Shown here: in pieces, positions 51,178-58,304 of the stretch
Position numbering within the stretch: position 1 is the first letter of the stretch
Layout: each line of letters opens with the position of its first letter
Assembly: GCA_030655075.1 (NCBI GenBank)
Contig: JAURWE010000024.1
Coordinates: 372,001-436,000, forward strand
DNA: 64,000 nt
Direction of reading: 5' to 3'
DNA from: Pararhizobium sp.
GTDB taxonomy: Bacteria > Pseudomonadota > Alphaproteobacteria > Rhizobiales > Rhizobiaceae
The notes under the pieces: model-generated
Seen by the model: the letters and a program-made list of their open reading frames with translations, nothing else
Told to the model about the DNA's origin: nothing
Database searches by the model: none
Program-made: the position numbers and the translations under genes

Positions 51178-51519
51178 TCAGTGGACGGTGGATTTCGACA
51201 GAATATTGATAACCAGCACGCCGGCAATGATCAGGCCGAGCCCGACGATGGCGGCGAGATCGAGTTTCTGCCCGAAGACCAGATAACCGGCCAGCGAAAT
51301 CAGCACGATTCCGAGCCCGCTCCAGATCGCATAAGCGAGGCCGACCGGAATGTAGCGCACCACATAGGACAGGCAGTAGAAGGCGACGGCATAACAGCCG
51401 ATCATGACAAGCGTCGGCACGAGTCGGGAAAAATGCTGCGCCGCCTGCATGGCCGAGGTCCCAAGCACCTCGAAGACGATGGCGACGACAAGCATCGCAT
51501 AGAGCGTGACAGGGTTCAT
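51178..51519 (-). CDS. Small multidrug resistance (SMR) family exporter
   Basis: 113 residues with four membrane helices. The essential membrane-embedded Glu is in AIVFEVLGTSAM (residue 17), and the family signature IPVGLAYAIWSGLGIVLIS lies at about 58-76. It is an EmrE/QacE-like proton antiporter for cationic compounds, working as a dimer. It is 39 bases downstream of a TetR gene on the same strand, so the pair is a typical autoregulated efflux unit. Confidence 0.9.
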   Translation of the reverse strand: MNPVTLYAMLVVAIVFEVLGTSAMQAAQHFSRLVPTLVMIGCYAVAFYCLSYVVRYIPVGLAYAIWSGLGIVLISLAGYLVFGQKLDLAAIVGLGLIIAGVLVINILSKSTVH

Positions 51520-51558
51520 GATGGCTCCGGCCAGATTGGATTGATCGAGGTTGGAATG

Positions 51559-52119
51559 TCAGAGAAAGGTCAGGCTTTTCAGCCGCTGCAACAGGGCGGT
51601 GCGCGCGGCCGTGTCGAAAGCGTGGCTGCCGACGAGATCGGCGAACCAGAGACCATCGGCGGCAAAGCGCACGAGCTGCGTATCGACGGACGAATCGGTG
51701 CCGACGAATTCGTCCTGCCGTTCCGCGACCCATTGCTGCCAGCGCCTGCGCAGGTGCGGCTCGGCGAGCAGCGCCATGGTCAGCACATGCCAGCCCGGCC
51801 CCTCCTCGCTGTCCTCGAGCGAAAAGACCACATCGAGATAGGCGCGGGTATAGCGGCCATGCGCCACCGGATCCCTGCGCATCGCATCGCCGATGGCATC
51901 GTCGAGACGCCCGACCAGATCGTCGAACATGGCGTCGATCAGCGCCAGCTTGCTGGGGAAATGATGCAGCAGCCCGCCCTTGCTGACCCCCGCTGCAGTC
52001 GAGACCGCCTCCAGCGTCACGCTCGCCGGACCTGCAGAGACCGACAGACGCACGGCCACGTCCAGCAATTGCTTGCGGACGGCCTCGGGCTGCTTCTTTC
52101 TGTGATGTGCTATCGACAT
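51559..52119 (-). CDS. TetR-family repressor of the SMR exporter
   Basis: 186 residues. The N-terminal HTH reads LLDVAVRLSVSAGPASVTLE and AAGVSKGGLLHHFPSK (about 18-60), the standard TetR domain. The C-terminal domain has a TetR_C-type WFADLVGSHAFD segment. A 14-bp perfect palindrome lies 13 bases upstream of the start, between a -35-like TTGACA and a -10-like TATAAT on the minus strand, consistent with autorepression of the tetR-smr operon. Confidence 0.88.
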   Translation of the reverse strand: MSIAHHRKKQPEAVRKQLLDVAVRLSVSAGPASVTLEAVSTAAGVSKGGLLHHFPSKLALIDAMFDDLVGRLDDAIGDAMRRDPVAHGRYTRAYLDVVFSLEDSEEGPGWHVLTMALLAEPHLRRRWQQWVAERQDEFVGTDSSVDTQLVRFAADGLWFADLVGSHAFDTAARTALLQRLKSLTFL

Positions 52120-52121
52120 AT

Positions 52122-52154
52122 ATTATAAAGATACCGTCTGGACGGTTTTGTCAA
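52122..52154 (-). promoter_or_regulatory. Promoter of tetR-smr with embedded operator
   Basis: On the minus strand, TTGACA (52154-52149) and TATAAT (52127-52122) flank the perfect palindrome ACCGTCTGGACGGT (52133-52146). The 21-base spacing is longer than usual, so the exact -10 is uncertain; the palindrome is a strong TetR-type operator candidate. Confidence 0.6.
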
Positions 52155-52268
52155 TATCAGCGCCGGCTGCGGTGCGGAGCCGCGCTTGCGTGACGCAGCT
52201 GGAAAATTTCGCAGGCCTTGCAACAGCGCCCCCGTCCGTTTCATATGCCAGCTGAACAAAAAGGCGGG

Positions 52269-52682
52269 ATGGACGTGCCAGAGACATCAGAGACACCACC
52301 GGAAACCACGACGCTCTACATGGCCATCGGCGGCGACCCGGCGGTGCGGCAACTGACGCATCGCTTCTACGCGCTGATGGACACGCTGCCCGAGGCGGCG
52401 CGCTGCCGGGCGGTCCACCCGGCAGACCTTTCCGGCAGCGAGGAAAAATTCTACGAATACCTCACCGGCTGGCTCGGCGGCCCGCCGCTCTACACCGACA
52501 AGCGCGGCCACCCGATGCTTCGCCGCCGCCATTTCGACGCCGCGATCGGCCCTGAGGAGCGCGACGAATGGCTGCTCTGCTTCACCCGTGCGCTGGAGGA
52601 GACCGTTGCCAGCCCGCAGCTGCGCTCCATCATCCTCGATCCGGTGACGCGGCTGGCGCATCACATGCAGAACAGGGGATGA
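52269..52682 (+). CDS. Group II truncated hemoglobin
   Basis: 137 residues from ATG 52269 with AAAAAGG upstream; other starts at 52218 and 52245 are possible. TLYMAIGGDPAVRQLTHRFYALMD carries the GG and B10 Tyr region, the proximal His is in MLRRRHFDAAIG, and EWLLCF holds the G8 Trp typical of group II. It binds heme and O2 or NO in the cytoplasm. It lies at the left edge of the heme/iron region, but no shared regulation is visible. Confidence 0.88.
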   Translation: MDVPETSETPPETTTLYMAIGGDPAVRQLTHRFYALMDTLPEAARCRAVHPADLSGSEEKFYEYLTGWLGGPPLYTDKRGHPMLRRRHFDAAIGPEERDEWLLCFTRALEETVASPQLRSIILDPVTRLAHHMQNRG

Positions 52683-52693
52683 GGACGGCTTTT

Positions 52694-52815
52694 TTCTCTT
52701 ATCCCCGTCGGGGAGAAGATGTCCGAAGGGGGGCTGTCCGCTAGCTCTGAGGTCTCTTGGCCCCCTCATCCGGCGCTGCGCGCCACCTTCTCCCCGATAG
52801 GGAGAAGAGGAGGAC
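52694..52815. repeat. RIME-like palindromic element
   Basis: TCGGGGAGAAG (52708-52718) and CTTCTCCCCGA (52787-52797) are perfect 11-bp inverted copies, and GGGAGAAGAGG follows. The centre has CCGGCGCTGCGCGCC. It resembles the repeats at 47.9-48.6 kb in composition and lies between two genes. Confidence 0.6.
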
Positions 52816-52863
52816 GCCCAACGCTCATCAACCGCAAACCGTATAGGGCAGGAGAATTAAAGA

Positions 52864-53232
52864 ATGCACGGCAACAGACGCAAATCGGCCCTCATCCTTG
52901 CCGCCGGCCTCATGGGCCTGGCGGGCGTGGCGCTGGCGGCGGCCGCTTCCCATGGCGACCCGCGTCTGCTCGGCGGCGCATCGGCCATGTGCCTGGCACA
53001 TGCCCCGGCGTTGATCGCGCTCTATGCCGCCTATGACCGCTTTGCCACCGCCGGTCTTGCCGCCCTGCTTCTGGGGCTCGGCACCGCGCTGTTTGCCGGC
53101 GACCTCCTGGCCCGGCAATATCTCGGCCACGGGCTGTTTCCAATGTCGGCACCGGCAGGCGGCATGCTGATGATAGCGGGATGGCTGGCCGTGGCGGCGG
53201 GGGCGTTCTTCAAACGTCCCGCAGCCGGTTAA
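52864..53232 (+). CDS. DUF423 family membrane protein
   Basis: 122 residues with four membrane helices. ALAAAASHGDPRLLGGASAM and FAGDLLARQYLGHGLFPMSAPAGGMLMI follow the DUF423 pattern (conserved HG and later PxGG). CAGGAG precedes the ATG by nine bases. Members are small inner-membrane proteins of unknown function. It is a single gene. Confidence 0.82.
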   Translation: MHGNRRKSALILAAGLMGLAGVALAAAASHGDPRLLGGASAMCLAHAPALIALYAAYDRFATAGLAALLLGLGTALFAGDLLARQYLGHGLFPMSAPAGGMLMIAGWLAVAAGAFFKRPAAG

Positions 53233-53274
53233 GACAGGGCGAAGGGCTCAGGCGCCCTCGACCACGGAAAAGCC

Positions 53275-53562
53275 TTAGAAATGCGGGCGGTCCAGGTACA
53301 TGTCCTTGCTGGCACCACCATTGCGGTGAGCAGCGCGAAAATTCTCCGACTTCGTCCAGCCGGAAAACGCCTCGTGGCTAGCCCAGATCGAATGCGAGAC
53401 GAACAGCGTGTAGCCGTCATCGGCAAGGGTCGGGCCGCGCAACAGCTTGAACTCGACGAAACCCGGCATCTCCTTGAGGCTCGAATCGCGATCCTTCCAG
53501 ATCCCCTCGAAAGCCTCTTCCGAGCCGGTGGCAATTTTGAAACGGTTCATCGCGATATACAT
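53275..53562 (-). CDS. HmuQ/IsdG-like heme-degrading monooxygenase, probably truncated at the C-terminus
   Basis: 95 residues of the antibiotic-biosynthesis-monooxygenase fold: MYIAMNRFKIATGSEEAFEG, PGFVEFKLLRGP, TLFVSHSIWASHEAFSGWTK and FRAAHR. The combination is typical of the rhizobial HmuQ/HmuD heme oxygenases, in which the Asn, Trp and His of these segments hold heme. The frame stops with TAA directly after RPHF. Reading on past that TAA gives GFSVVEGA and then TGA (at 53250-53248), which restores the usual family ending with the Glu codon replaced by TAA. The last nine residues are therefore probably lost through one base change; they lie outside the active site, so activity may remain. 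It is the third gene of an operon with a DUF2325 gene. Confidence 0.78.
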   Translation of the reverse strand: MYIAMNRFKIATGSEEAFEGIWKDRDSSLKEMPGFVEFKLLRGPTLADDGYTLFVSHSIWASHEAFSGWTKSENFRAAHRNGGASKDMYLDRPHF

Positions 53563-53574
53563 GCAGGCAATATC

Positions 53575-53838
53575 CTATGCTTTCCAGTCTGCACGCACTG
53601 CACGGGCGGCGGGAAAGGCGACAATATTGTCCGTGGCGGGTTTTTCAAGTCCGGCCGGCACCGTTCCCGGACGGCGCGTTTCCCAGGCTGGGAATTCCGC
53701 CACGGTCGGATTGGCATCGAAATAACGCGCCCGGCTGAGCAGCAGTTCGTAAAGTTCCGGAACAAGGCCATCGCCGCTGTTGGCGGCAAGCTTGTGCAGG
53801 CCGATCATCATCGACAGATCGGGGCGTTCGGACGTCAT
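53575..53838 (-). CDS. Conserved hypothetical protein, 87 residues
   Basis: Begins MTSERPDLSMMIGLHKLAAN; its ATG overlaps the stop codon of the DUF2325 gene (ATGA, 53835-53838). The first half is helical (DGLVPELYELLLSRARYFDA) and the second half is Pro/Ala-rich. No family is recognised. It lies 12 bases before the HmuQ-like gene, so the three genes are almost certainly cotranscribed. The context suggests a heme or iron role. Confidence 0.65.
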   Translation of the reverse strand: MTSERPDLSMMIGLHKLAANSGDGLVPELYELLLSRARYFDANPTVAEFPAWETRRPGTVPAGLEKPATDNIVAFPAARAVRADWKA

Positions 53839-54251
53839 TGCACGCGGTCTCCGTCGCTGAGCGACTGCAGGGCACGCTCGAGGCTGGACTTGGAGCCGTT
53901 GCGGAGCGGCACGAAGGCCTTGCCCCATTTCTTGCAGCCGGTTTTCACCCGCAGGCAAGCATCATGGCTGATACAGTCGATCGGGCAGAAGACGCAATCG
54001 ACGGACGGCAGCACCGAATCGATGCGCGATACCGCCTCGCGAAGCCCGCCATCGTGATGGATCAGTTCGGCGCCGAAATTGCTGGCGATCTGGCGAAGAT
54101 GCGCCACCTGGCAATCGCGCCCGCCGACATAGAGAAAGCTGCGGCCCTCGAGCCCGGCCTTGACGGCCTCTTCGACCTTGACCTCTTCGGGACGCCTGTA
54201 GTGTTCATTGCGTCCGGCCTTCGCTGAATTCCGCCGGTTCTTGTCGTGCAT
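53835..54251 (-). CDS. DUF2325 domain-containing protein
   Basis: 138 residues. The DUF2325 core begins at about residue 37: RSFLYVGGRDCQVAHLRQIA, then FGAELIHHDGG. A Cys-rich segment follows (VDCVFCPIDCISHDACLRVK), with five Cys plus a further Cys in KTGCKKWGKAF, which could bind a metal or an Fe-S cluster or act as a redox sensor. GGAG lies eight bases before the ATG at 54251. It is first in an operon with an 87-residue protein and an HmuQ-like gene, and an iron-responsive-operator motif lies about 100 bases upstream. Its function is unknown. Confidence 0.78.
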   Translation of the reverse strand: MHDKNRRNSAKAGRNEHYRRPEEVKVEEAVKAGLEGRSFLYVGGRDCQVAHLRQIASNFGAELIHHDGGLREAVSRIDSVLPSVDCVFCPIDCISHDACLRVKTGCKKWGKAFVPLRNGSKSSLERALQSLSDGDRVQ

Positions 54252-54351
54252 ATGCCCGTCTCCACTTGCCGATTGGGCTGCCCTTAAGCGGCGGGCGCCC
54301 GTCCAGTGAGGCGAACCTATTAAACTTGATAATTATAGTAAAGTATAAACA

Positions 54352-54366
54352 TGACTATTTTCATCA
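54352..54366. promoter_or_regulatory. Candidate iron-responsive operator (TGA-N9-TCA)
   Basis: TGA (54352-54354), nine bases, TCA (54364-54366) matches the IRO motif associated with RirA in rhizobia. It lies in an AT-rich stretch between tonB and the DUF2325 operon. The motif is short, so a chance match cannot be excluded. Confidence 0.4.
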
Positions 54367-54465
54367 TATTTTTTTGAGGGCCGGTAATCGGGCCTGAGAA
54401 CACACATCGGCACCAGACCAACATATTGATCTAGCTAAACAAACGAGGAAGGTCCCGCGTTAACC

Positions 54466-55422
54466 CTAGCGCGAAAAGGCGAGCGGAACCGTGAAGGTCC
54501 AGCTGCTTTTGCCAGCACCCTCCGGGATTTTCGGGAAGGGCGATGCGCGCCGCACCGTGTCCATCGCGGCCTGGTCGAGGATGGAGGAACCGGCACTTCT
54601 GGCGATGCTGACGCCCGAAACGCCGCCGCCGCTGTTGACCGTGAAGCGCACCAGCGCCGTGCCGCGCAAACGCTCGCGCTGCGCCGCCGAGGGATAGCGG
54701 AAGGCGCGGTTGAGCTTCGAGCGCACCTTGCCCGGATAGTTGGTCACCGCCGCATTGCCGGCCTGGCGGGCAGAGGCCTTGGCATTGCCGGTGGCCTTGG
54801 CGGATTTCGCCCCCTCGACGCCCTGCTCGGTGCCCTTCTGCCTGCGCTCGGCACTGTCGCCCTGCGAGCCGGAGGCCTTCTTGACAACCTTCTTCTTGAC
54901 CTCGGGCTTCTTTTCGACCGGCTTTTTCGGCTTGGGCTTCTTGACGACCTTTTTCTTCTCGACCGGCTTTTCGATCTTTTTCTTTTCCGGCTCGTCGACC
55001 GGCTTGATCTCTTCGACCGGCTGCACCGCCGCCGTCACCAGCGGCTCCACGGAAATTTCCGGCGGCAGGTCCTCGACCGGCACGGCCAGATCGGCGATGA
55101 CGGGCTGGATCGCCTCGGCGGTCTCGACAGGGATGTCTTCGGTGACCGGGGCGATTTCCTCCGGCTGCGTCTCGACCGGCTCGGTCTCGACGGGCTCGAC
55201 CTCCTCGACAGGCGTCTCCAGCGGATCGACCGGATCGGTCGGATCGCCGGCCTCGATGGTTTCCTCAAACGCATTGCCGAGCATGGTGATCTCGGTCACC
55301 TCGCCACCGGCGATCAGCGCCTCCTCACGTCCAGGAGGTGCCGGCATCAAAAGTGTCGCCGCCACGCCGTGCGCGATCAGCGAAAACACAATCGCTCCGG
55401 TCCATTTCGCCGCACTGTTCAT
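54466..55422 (-). CDS. tonB: TonB energy transducer
   Basis: 318 residues. One N-terminal membrane anchor (KWTGAIVFSLIAHGVAATLL) is followed by a long periplasmic spacer, first Glu/Pro/Val-rich (about 70-135), then Lys/Pro-rich (KKKVVKKPKPKKPVEKKP, about 155-190). The C-terminal TonB domain is at about 235-318 (YPSAAQRERLRGTALVRFTV, then IARSAGSSILDQAAMDTVRR). It couples the proton-motive force from ExbBD to outer-membrane receptors. Its position beside hmuPSTUV points to hemin uptake, although no receptor gene is in the window. The upstream gene on the same strand is 46 bases away. Confidence 0.9.
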   Translation of the reverse strand: MNSAAKWTGAIVFSLIAHGVAATLLMPAPPGREEALIAGGEVTEITMLGNAFEETIEAGDPTDPVDPLETPVEEVEPVETEPVETQPEEIAPVTEDIPVETAEAIQPVIADLAVPVEDLPPEISVEPLVTAAVQPVEEIKPVDEPEKKKIEKPVEKKKVVKKPKPKKPVEKKPEVKKKVVKKASGSQGDSAERRQKGTEQGVEGAKSAKATGNAKASARQAGNAAVTNYPGKVRSKLNRAFRYPSAAQRERLRGTALVRFTVNSGGGVSGVSIARSAGSSILDQAAMDTVRRASPFPKIPEGAGKSSWTFTVPLAFSR

Positions 55423-55468
55423 CGCACACGCCTTACAATCGGAAACGCAATCTACAAAACCGCAGCCG

Positions 55469-55894
55469 TCAGCCCTTCAGGGAAACGGTCGATTTCGAGC
55501 TCGGCTGCAGCGCCTTCATGCACTGGTCCTTCGTAACGCCCTCGCCTTCGCAGACCGGCGCGTCGTTGATCAGCATGCTCTTCACAGCCTCGCACTTGGT
55601 GCCGGGCAGGTCGAATTGCCGCACCTTGGTCTTGCCGGTGGGCAGGTCGCGGAAGTCGAGAACGGCCATGCGCTCGACCAGTCCCTTGTCGTCGAACAGG
55701 ACGAATTCGAACGAAACCTTGTCAATCGACTGGGCAAAACCATTGCCGGCCACGAAGGTCAGCTTGCAGCCCTTTGCCGACGGTGCCAGCTCGTTGAGCT
55801 CCACCGTCAGCGCCTGCGCATCCTGCGCCAATGCCGTGCCGGCATACGCCGAAGCCAGGAGTGCTGCCGAAACGATCCATGTTTGAACGCGCAT
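55469..55894 (-). CDS. Secreted hypothetical protein upstream of tonB
   Basis: 141 residues; ATG at 55894 with GAGGGA eight bases upstream. The signal peptide MRVQTWIVSAALLASAYAGTALAQ is cleaved near residue 24. The mature protein has Cys in GCKLTF, TKCEAV, VCEGEG and DQCMKAL that probably form two disulfides, with a beta-rich middle (VSFEFVLFDDKGLVERMAVL). It is conserved in rhizobia next to tonB as far as I recall, and no function is known. It is divergent from hmuP and likely cotranscribed with tonB. Confidence 0.72.
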   Translation of the reverse strand: MRVQTWIVSAALLASAYAGTALAQDAQALTVELNELAPSAKGCKLTFVAGNGFAQSIDKVSFEFVLFDDKGLVERMAVLDFRDLPTGKTKVRQFDLPGTKCEAVKSMLINDAPVCEGEGVTKDQCMKALQPSSKSTVSLKG

Positions 55895-55969
55895 TCTCTT
55901 CGTCCCTCTGGTGCTGCTGTTTCTGGTGCGAAGGAGCCTAAACTCCCTGCGGGCCATGCAAAAGATAAC

Positions 55970-55981
55970 TTGACTGGTCAA
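55970..55981. promoter_or_regulatory. Palindrome in the tonB-hmuP divergent region
   Basis: TTGACTGGTCAA is a perfect 5-2-5 palindrome, 27 bases before the hmuP start. It could be a -35 element or a regulator site; no exact TGA-N9-TCA match is present in this gap. Confidence 0.4.
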
Positions 55982-56007
55982 ATCCGGTATTGCGTGAGGT
56001 ATGAAAG

Positions 56008-56274
56008 ATGACTATTGAAGTCAAGATACTTTCGCGGCCCGGTGACCTGCCGGGACAATCCAGCGACGGGCAGAAATCAGGACGAATTCCAGTGGCAGTG
56101 CAAGACATCAACGCCAACAGCGAGGGCTCGGGCGGCAATACGCAGCTTCCCCAGAACCGCGTGCTTGAAAGCAAGGACCTTTTCAAGGGCGGCAATGAAA
56201 TCCTGATCAAGCACGAGGGATCCGTCTACCGCATGAAAATTACCCGCCAGGGCAAACTCATTCTCAACAAATAG
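56008..56274 (+). CDS. hmuP: Hemin uptake protein HmuP (HemP family)
   Basis: 88 residues; ATG at 56008 with GAGGT seven bases upstream. The C-terminal 40 residues are the HemP core: VLESKDLFKGGNEILIKHEG and YRMKITRQGKLILNK. The N-terminal 45 residues are an extension rich in Ser, Gly and Gln, longer than in minimal HemP proteins. HmuP acts as an activator for hemin receptor expression in Ensifer and Bradyrhizobium. It is first of hmuPSTUV, 8 bases before hmuS. Confidence 0.88.
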   Translation: MTIEVKILSRPGDLPGQSSDGQKSGRIPVAVQDINANSEGSGGNTQLPQNRVLESKDLFKGGNEILIKHEGSVYRMKITRQGKLILNK

Positions 56275-56282
56275 GCCTTTCC

Positions 56283-57338
56283 ATGACTGACAAAAGCAAT
56301 CCGACACCTGCCGACATCCGTGCCTTCCGGGCCGAAAACCCGAAGATGCGCGAGCGCGACATCGCAGCCCAGCTCGGCGTGTCCGAAGGTGCGCTGGTGG
56401 CCGCCGAGTGCGGCCTGACCGCCATCCGCATCGACGGCAGCGCCAACAAGCTGCTCGAACATGTGGCGTCGCTCGGCGAAGTCATGGCACTGACCCGCAA
56501 CGAGAGCGCCGTGCACGAAAAGATCGGCACGTTCGAAAAGATCTCGATGGGACCGCATTCCTCCATCGTGCTCGGCTCGCAGATCGACCAGCGCATCTTC
56601 CCAAGCGCCTGGTGCCACGGATTTGCCGTCACCAAGACCGACGCCGACCACAAGCGCCTGAGCCTGCAGTATTTCGACAAGGCCGGCACCGCCGTGCACA
56701 AGGTGCACCTGCGCCCGGAATCGAATGTCGAGGCCTACCACACCATTGTCGACACGCTGCGCCTCGAAGACCAGAGCCAGGAATTCCACGCCGAAGCCAT
56801 CGACACCACGCGCCGTTCCACCGGCAATGGCCCGGTCGACACGACAGAGCTTCGCGACCGCTGGAGCAAGATGACCGACACCCACCAGTTCTTCGGCATC
56901 CTGAAGAAGCTGAACATTGCCCGTCACGACGCGATCAAGAGCATTGGCGAGGACTATGCCTGGCAGCTGGCCCCGACCGCTGTCGAAGACATGATGCGCG
57001 CCAGCGCCAAGGGCGAAGTGCCGATCATGGTGTTCGTCGGCAACCACGGCATCATCCAGATCCACGGCGGCCCGGTCTCCAACATCCAGCCGATGGGCCC
57101 CTGGCTCAACGTCATGGACCCAACCTTCCACCTGCACCTGCGCACCGACCACATCGCTGAAATCTGGGCCGTGCGCAAGCCGACCGCCGATGGCCATGTA
57201 ACTTCGCTGGAAGTCTATGATGCAGCGGGCGAAATGATCATCCAGTACTTCGGCAAGCGCAAGGAAGGCGTGGCCGAACGCGAGGAATGGCGCGCCATCA
57301 TGGAAGCCCTGCCGCGCGCCACCAGCGTCGCAGCGTAA
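56283..57338 (+). CDS. hmuS: Hemin-degrading factor HmuS
   Basis: 351 residues with two repeated HemS/ChuS-type domains (about 40-170 and 215-345). The repeated block IVLGSQIDQRIFPSAWCHGF and the equivalent MVFVGNHGIIQIHGGPVSNI, with WLNVMDPTFHLHLR, are characteristic. The family binds and in part degrades heme in the cytoplasm after import. It starts 8 bases after hmuP and ends 15 bases before hmuT. Confidence 0.92.
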   Translation: MTDKSNPTPADIRAFRAENPKMRERDIAAQLGVSEGALVAAECGLTAIRIDGSANKLLEHVASLGEVMALTRNESAVHEKIGTFEKISMGPHSSIVLGSQIDQRIFPSAWCHGFAVTKTDADHKRLSLQYFDKAGTAVHKVHLRPESNVEAYHTIVDTLRLEDQSQEFHAEAIDTTRRSTGNGPVDTTELRDRWSKMTDTHQFFGILKKLNIARHDAIKSIGEDYAWQLAPTAVEDMMRASAKGEVPIMVFVGNHGIIQIHGGPVSNIQPMGPWLNVMDPTFHLHLRTDHIAEIWAVRKPTADGHVTSLEVYDAAGEMIIQYFGKRKEGVAEREEWRAIMEALPRATSVAA

Positions 57339-57353
57339 TCAAGGAAGAAACCG

Positions 57354-58304
57354 ATGACGCATGGTTTTGATTTCCGCCGCATCCGGAGCTGGGAACTGGC
57401 TTTGGCGCTGTTCGCCGTTTCGGCACCCTTCGTCCTGCCGATCGCCAACGGTCAGCAGGCCGGCTTCATCGGCACCGCCGTGGCCGAAGAGATGCAGAAG
57501 GCCGACACGTCGAAGCTGGTTTCGATCGGCGGCTCGCTGACGGAAATCATCTTTGCTCTGGGTGAAGAAGGCCGCCTCGTCGGGCGCGACTCGACGAGCG
57601 TCTATCCGGAAGCCGCCAACAAGATCCCCGACGTCGGCTACATGCGCGCCCTGTCGCCGGAAGGCGTCATGGCGATCAACCCGACCGCCATCATCGCCGT
57701 CGAAGGCAGCGGCCCGCCCGAAGCGCTGGCACTGCTGAAGAGCGCCAACATTCCCTTCGAAACGGTTCCGGAAAAGTTTGACCGCGACAGCATCATCAGC
57801 AAGATCCTCGCCGTCGGCAAGTTTCTCGGCGTGGACGACAAGGCTAAAGCCTTGGCCGACAAGGTTTCCGCTGACCTCGACGCCGCCGTCGCGGAAGCCG
57901 AAAAACGCCCGGGAAGCGAACGCAAGCGCGTCCTGTTCATCCTGAGCCTACGCGACGGCAAGGTCATGGCCTCCGGCACCAACACGGCCGCCAACGGCAT
58001 CATCACGCTGTCGGGCGCCATCAATGCCACCGGCGACTACGAAGGCTACAAGCCCTTGAGCGACGAGGCCATCATCGAAGCCAAGCCCGACGTCATCCTG
58101 ATGATGGATCGCGGCGGCAGCCATTCCGGCAACAATGACGACCTGCGCGCCAACCCGGCGCTCGGCCTGACGCCGGCCGTGCAGAACAGCGCCGTCATCC
58201 GCATGGATGGCCACTACCTGCTCGGCTTCGGCCCGCGCACCGCCGAAAGCATCCGTGATCTCTCGGGCAAGATCTACGGAAAGCCTGCCCATGTCTCTCA
58301 GTGA
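57354..58304 (+). CDS. hmuT: Periplasmic hemin-binding protein HmuT
   Basis: 316 residues. An N-terminal hydrophobic signal (ELALALFAVSAPFVLPIANG) precedes a type III periplasmic-binding fold: SKLVSIGGSLTEIIFALGEE, a Tyr in STSVYPEAANKIPDVGYMRA that fits the heme ligand of HmuT/PhuT, and VILMMDRGGSHSGNNDDL. It carries heme from the outer-membrane receptor to HmuUV. It overlaps the hmuU start by 14 bases if the ATG at 58291 is used. Confidence 0.92.
   Translation: MTHGFDFRRIRSWELALALFAVSAPFVLPIANGQQAGFIGTAVAEEMQKADTSKLVSIGGSLTEIIFALGEEGRLVGRDSTSVYPEAANKIPDVGYMRALSPEGVMAINPTAIIAVEGSGPPEALALLKSANIPFETVPEKFDRDSIISKILAVGKFLGVDDKAKALADKVSADLDAAVAEAEKRPGSERKRVLFILSLRDGKVMASGTNTAANGIITLSGAINATGDYEGYKPLSDEAIIEAKPDVILMMDRGGSHSGNNDDLRANPALGLTPAVQNSAVIRMDGHYLLGFGPRTAESIRDLSGKIYGKPAHVSQ

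Noticed and set aside
50272..52128. 618-residue plus-strand open frame
   Set aside because: Antisense to thuA, the SMR gene and tetR, which are clear genes with operators.
54740..56011. 423-residue Ser/Thr/Gly-rich plus-strand frame
   Set aside because: It is the mirror of the Pro/Lys/Glu-rich spacer of tonB; the low complexity explains the long frame.
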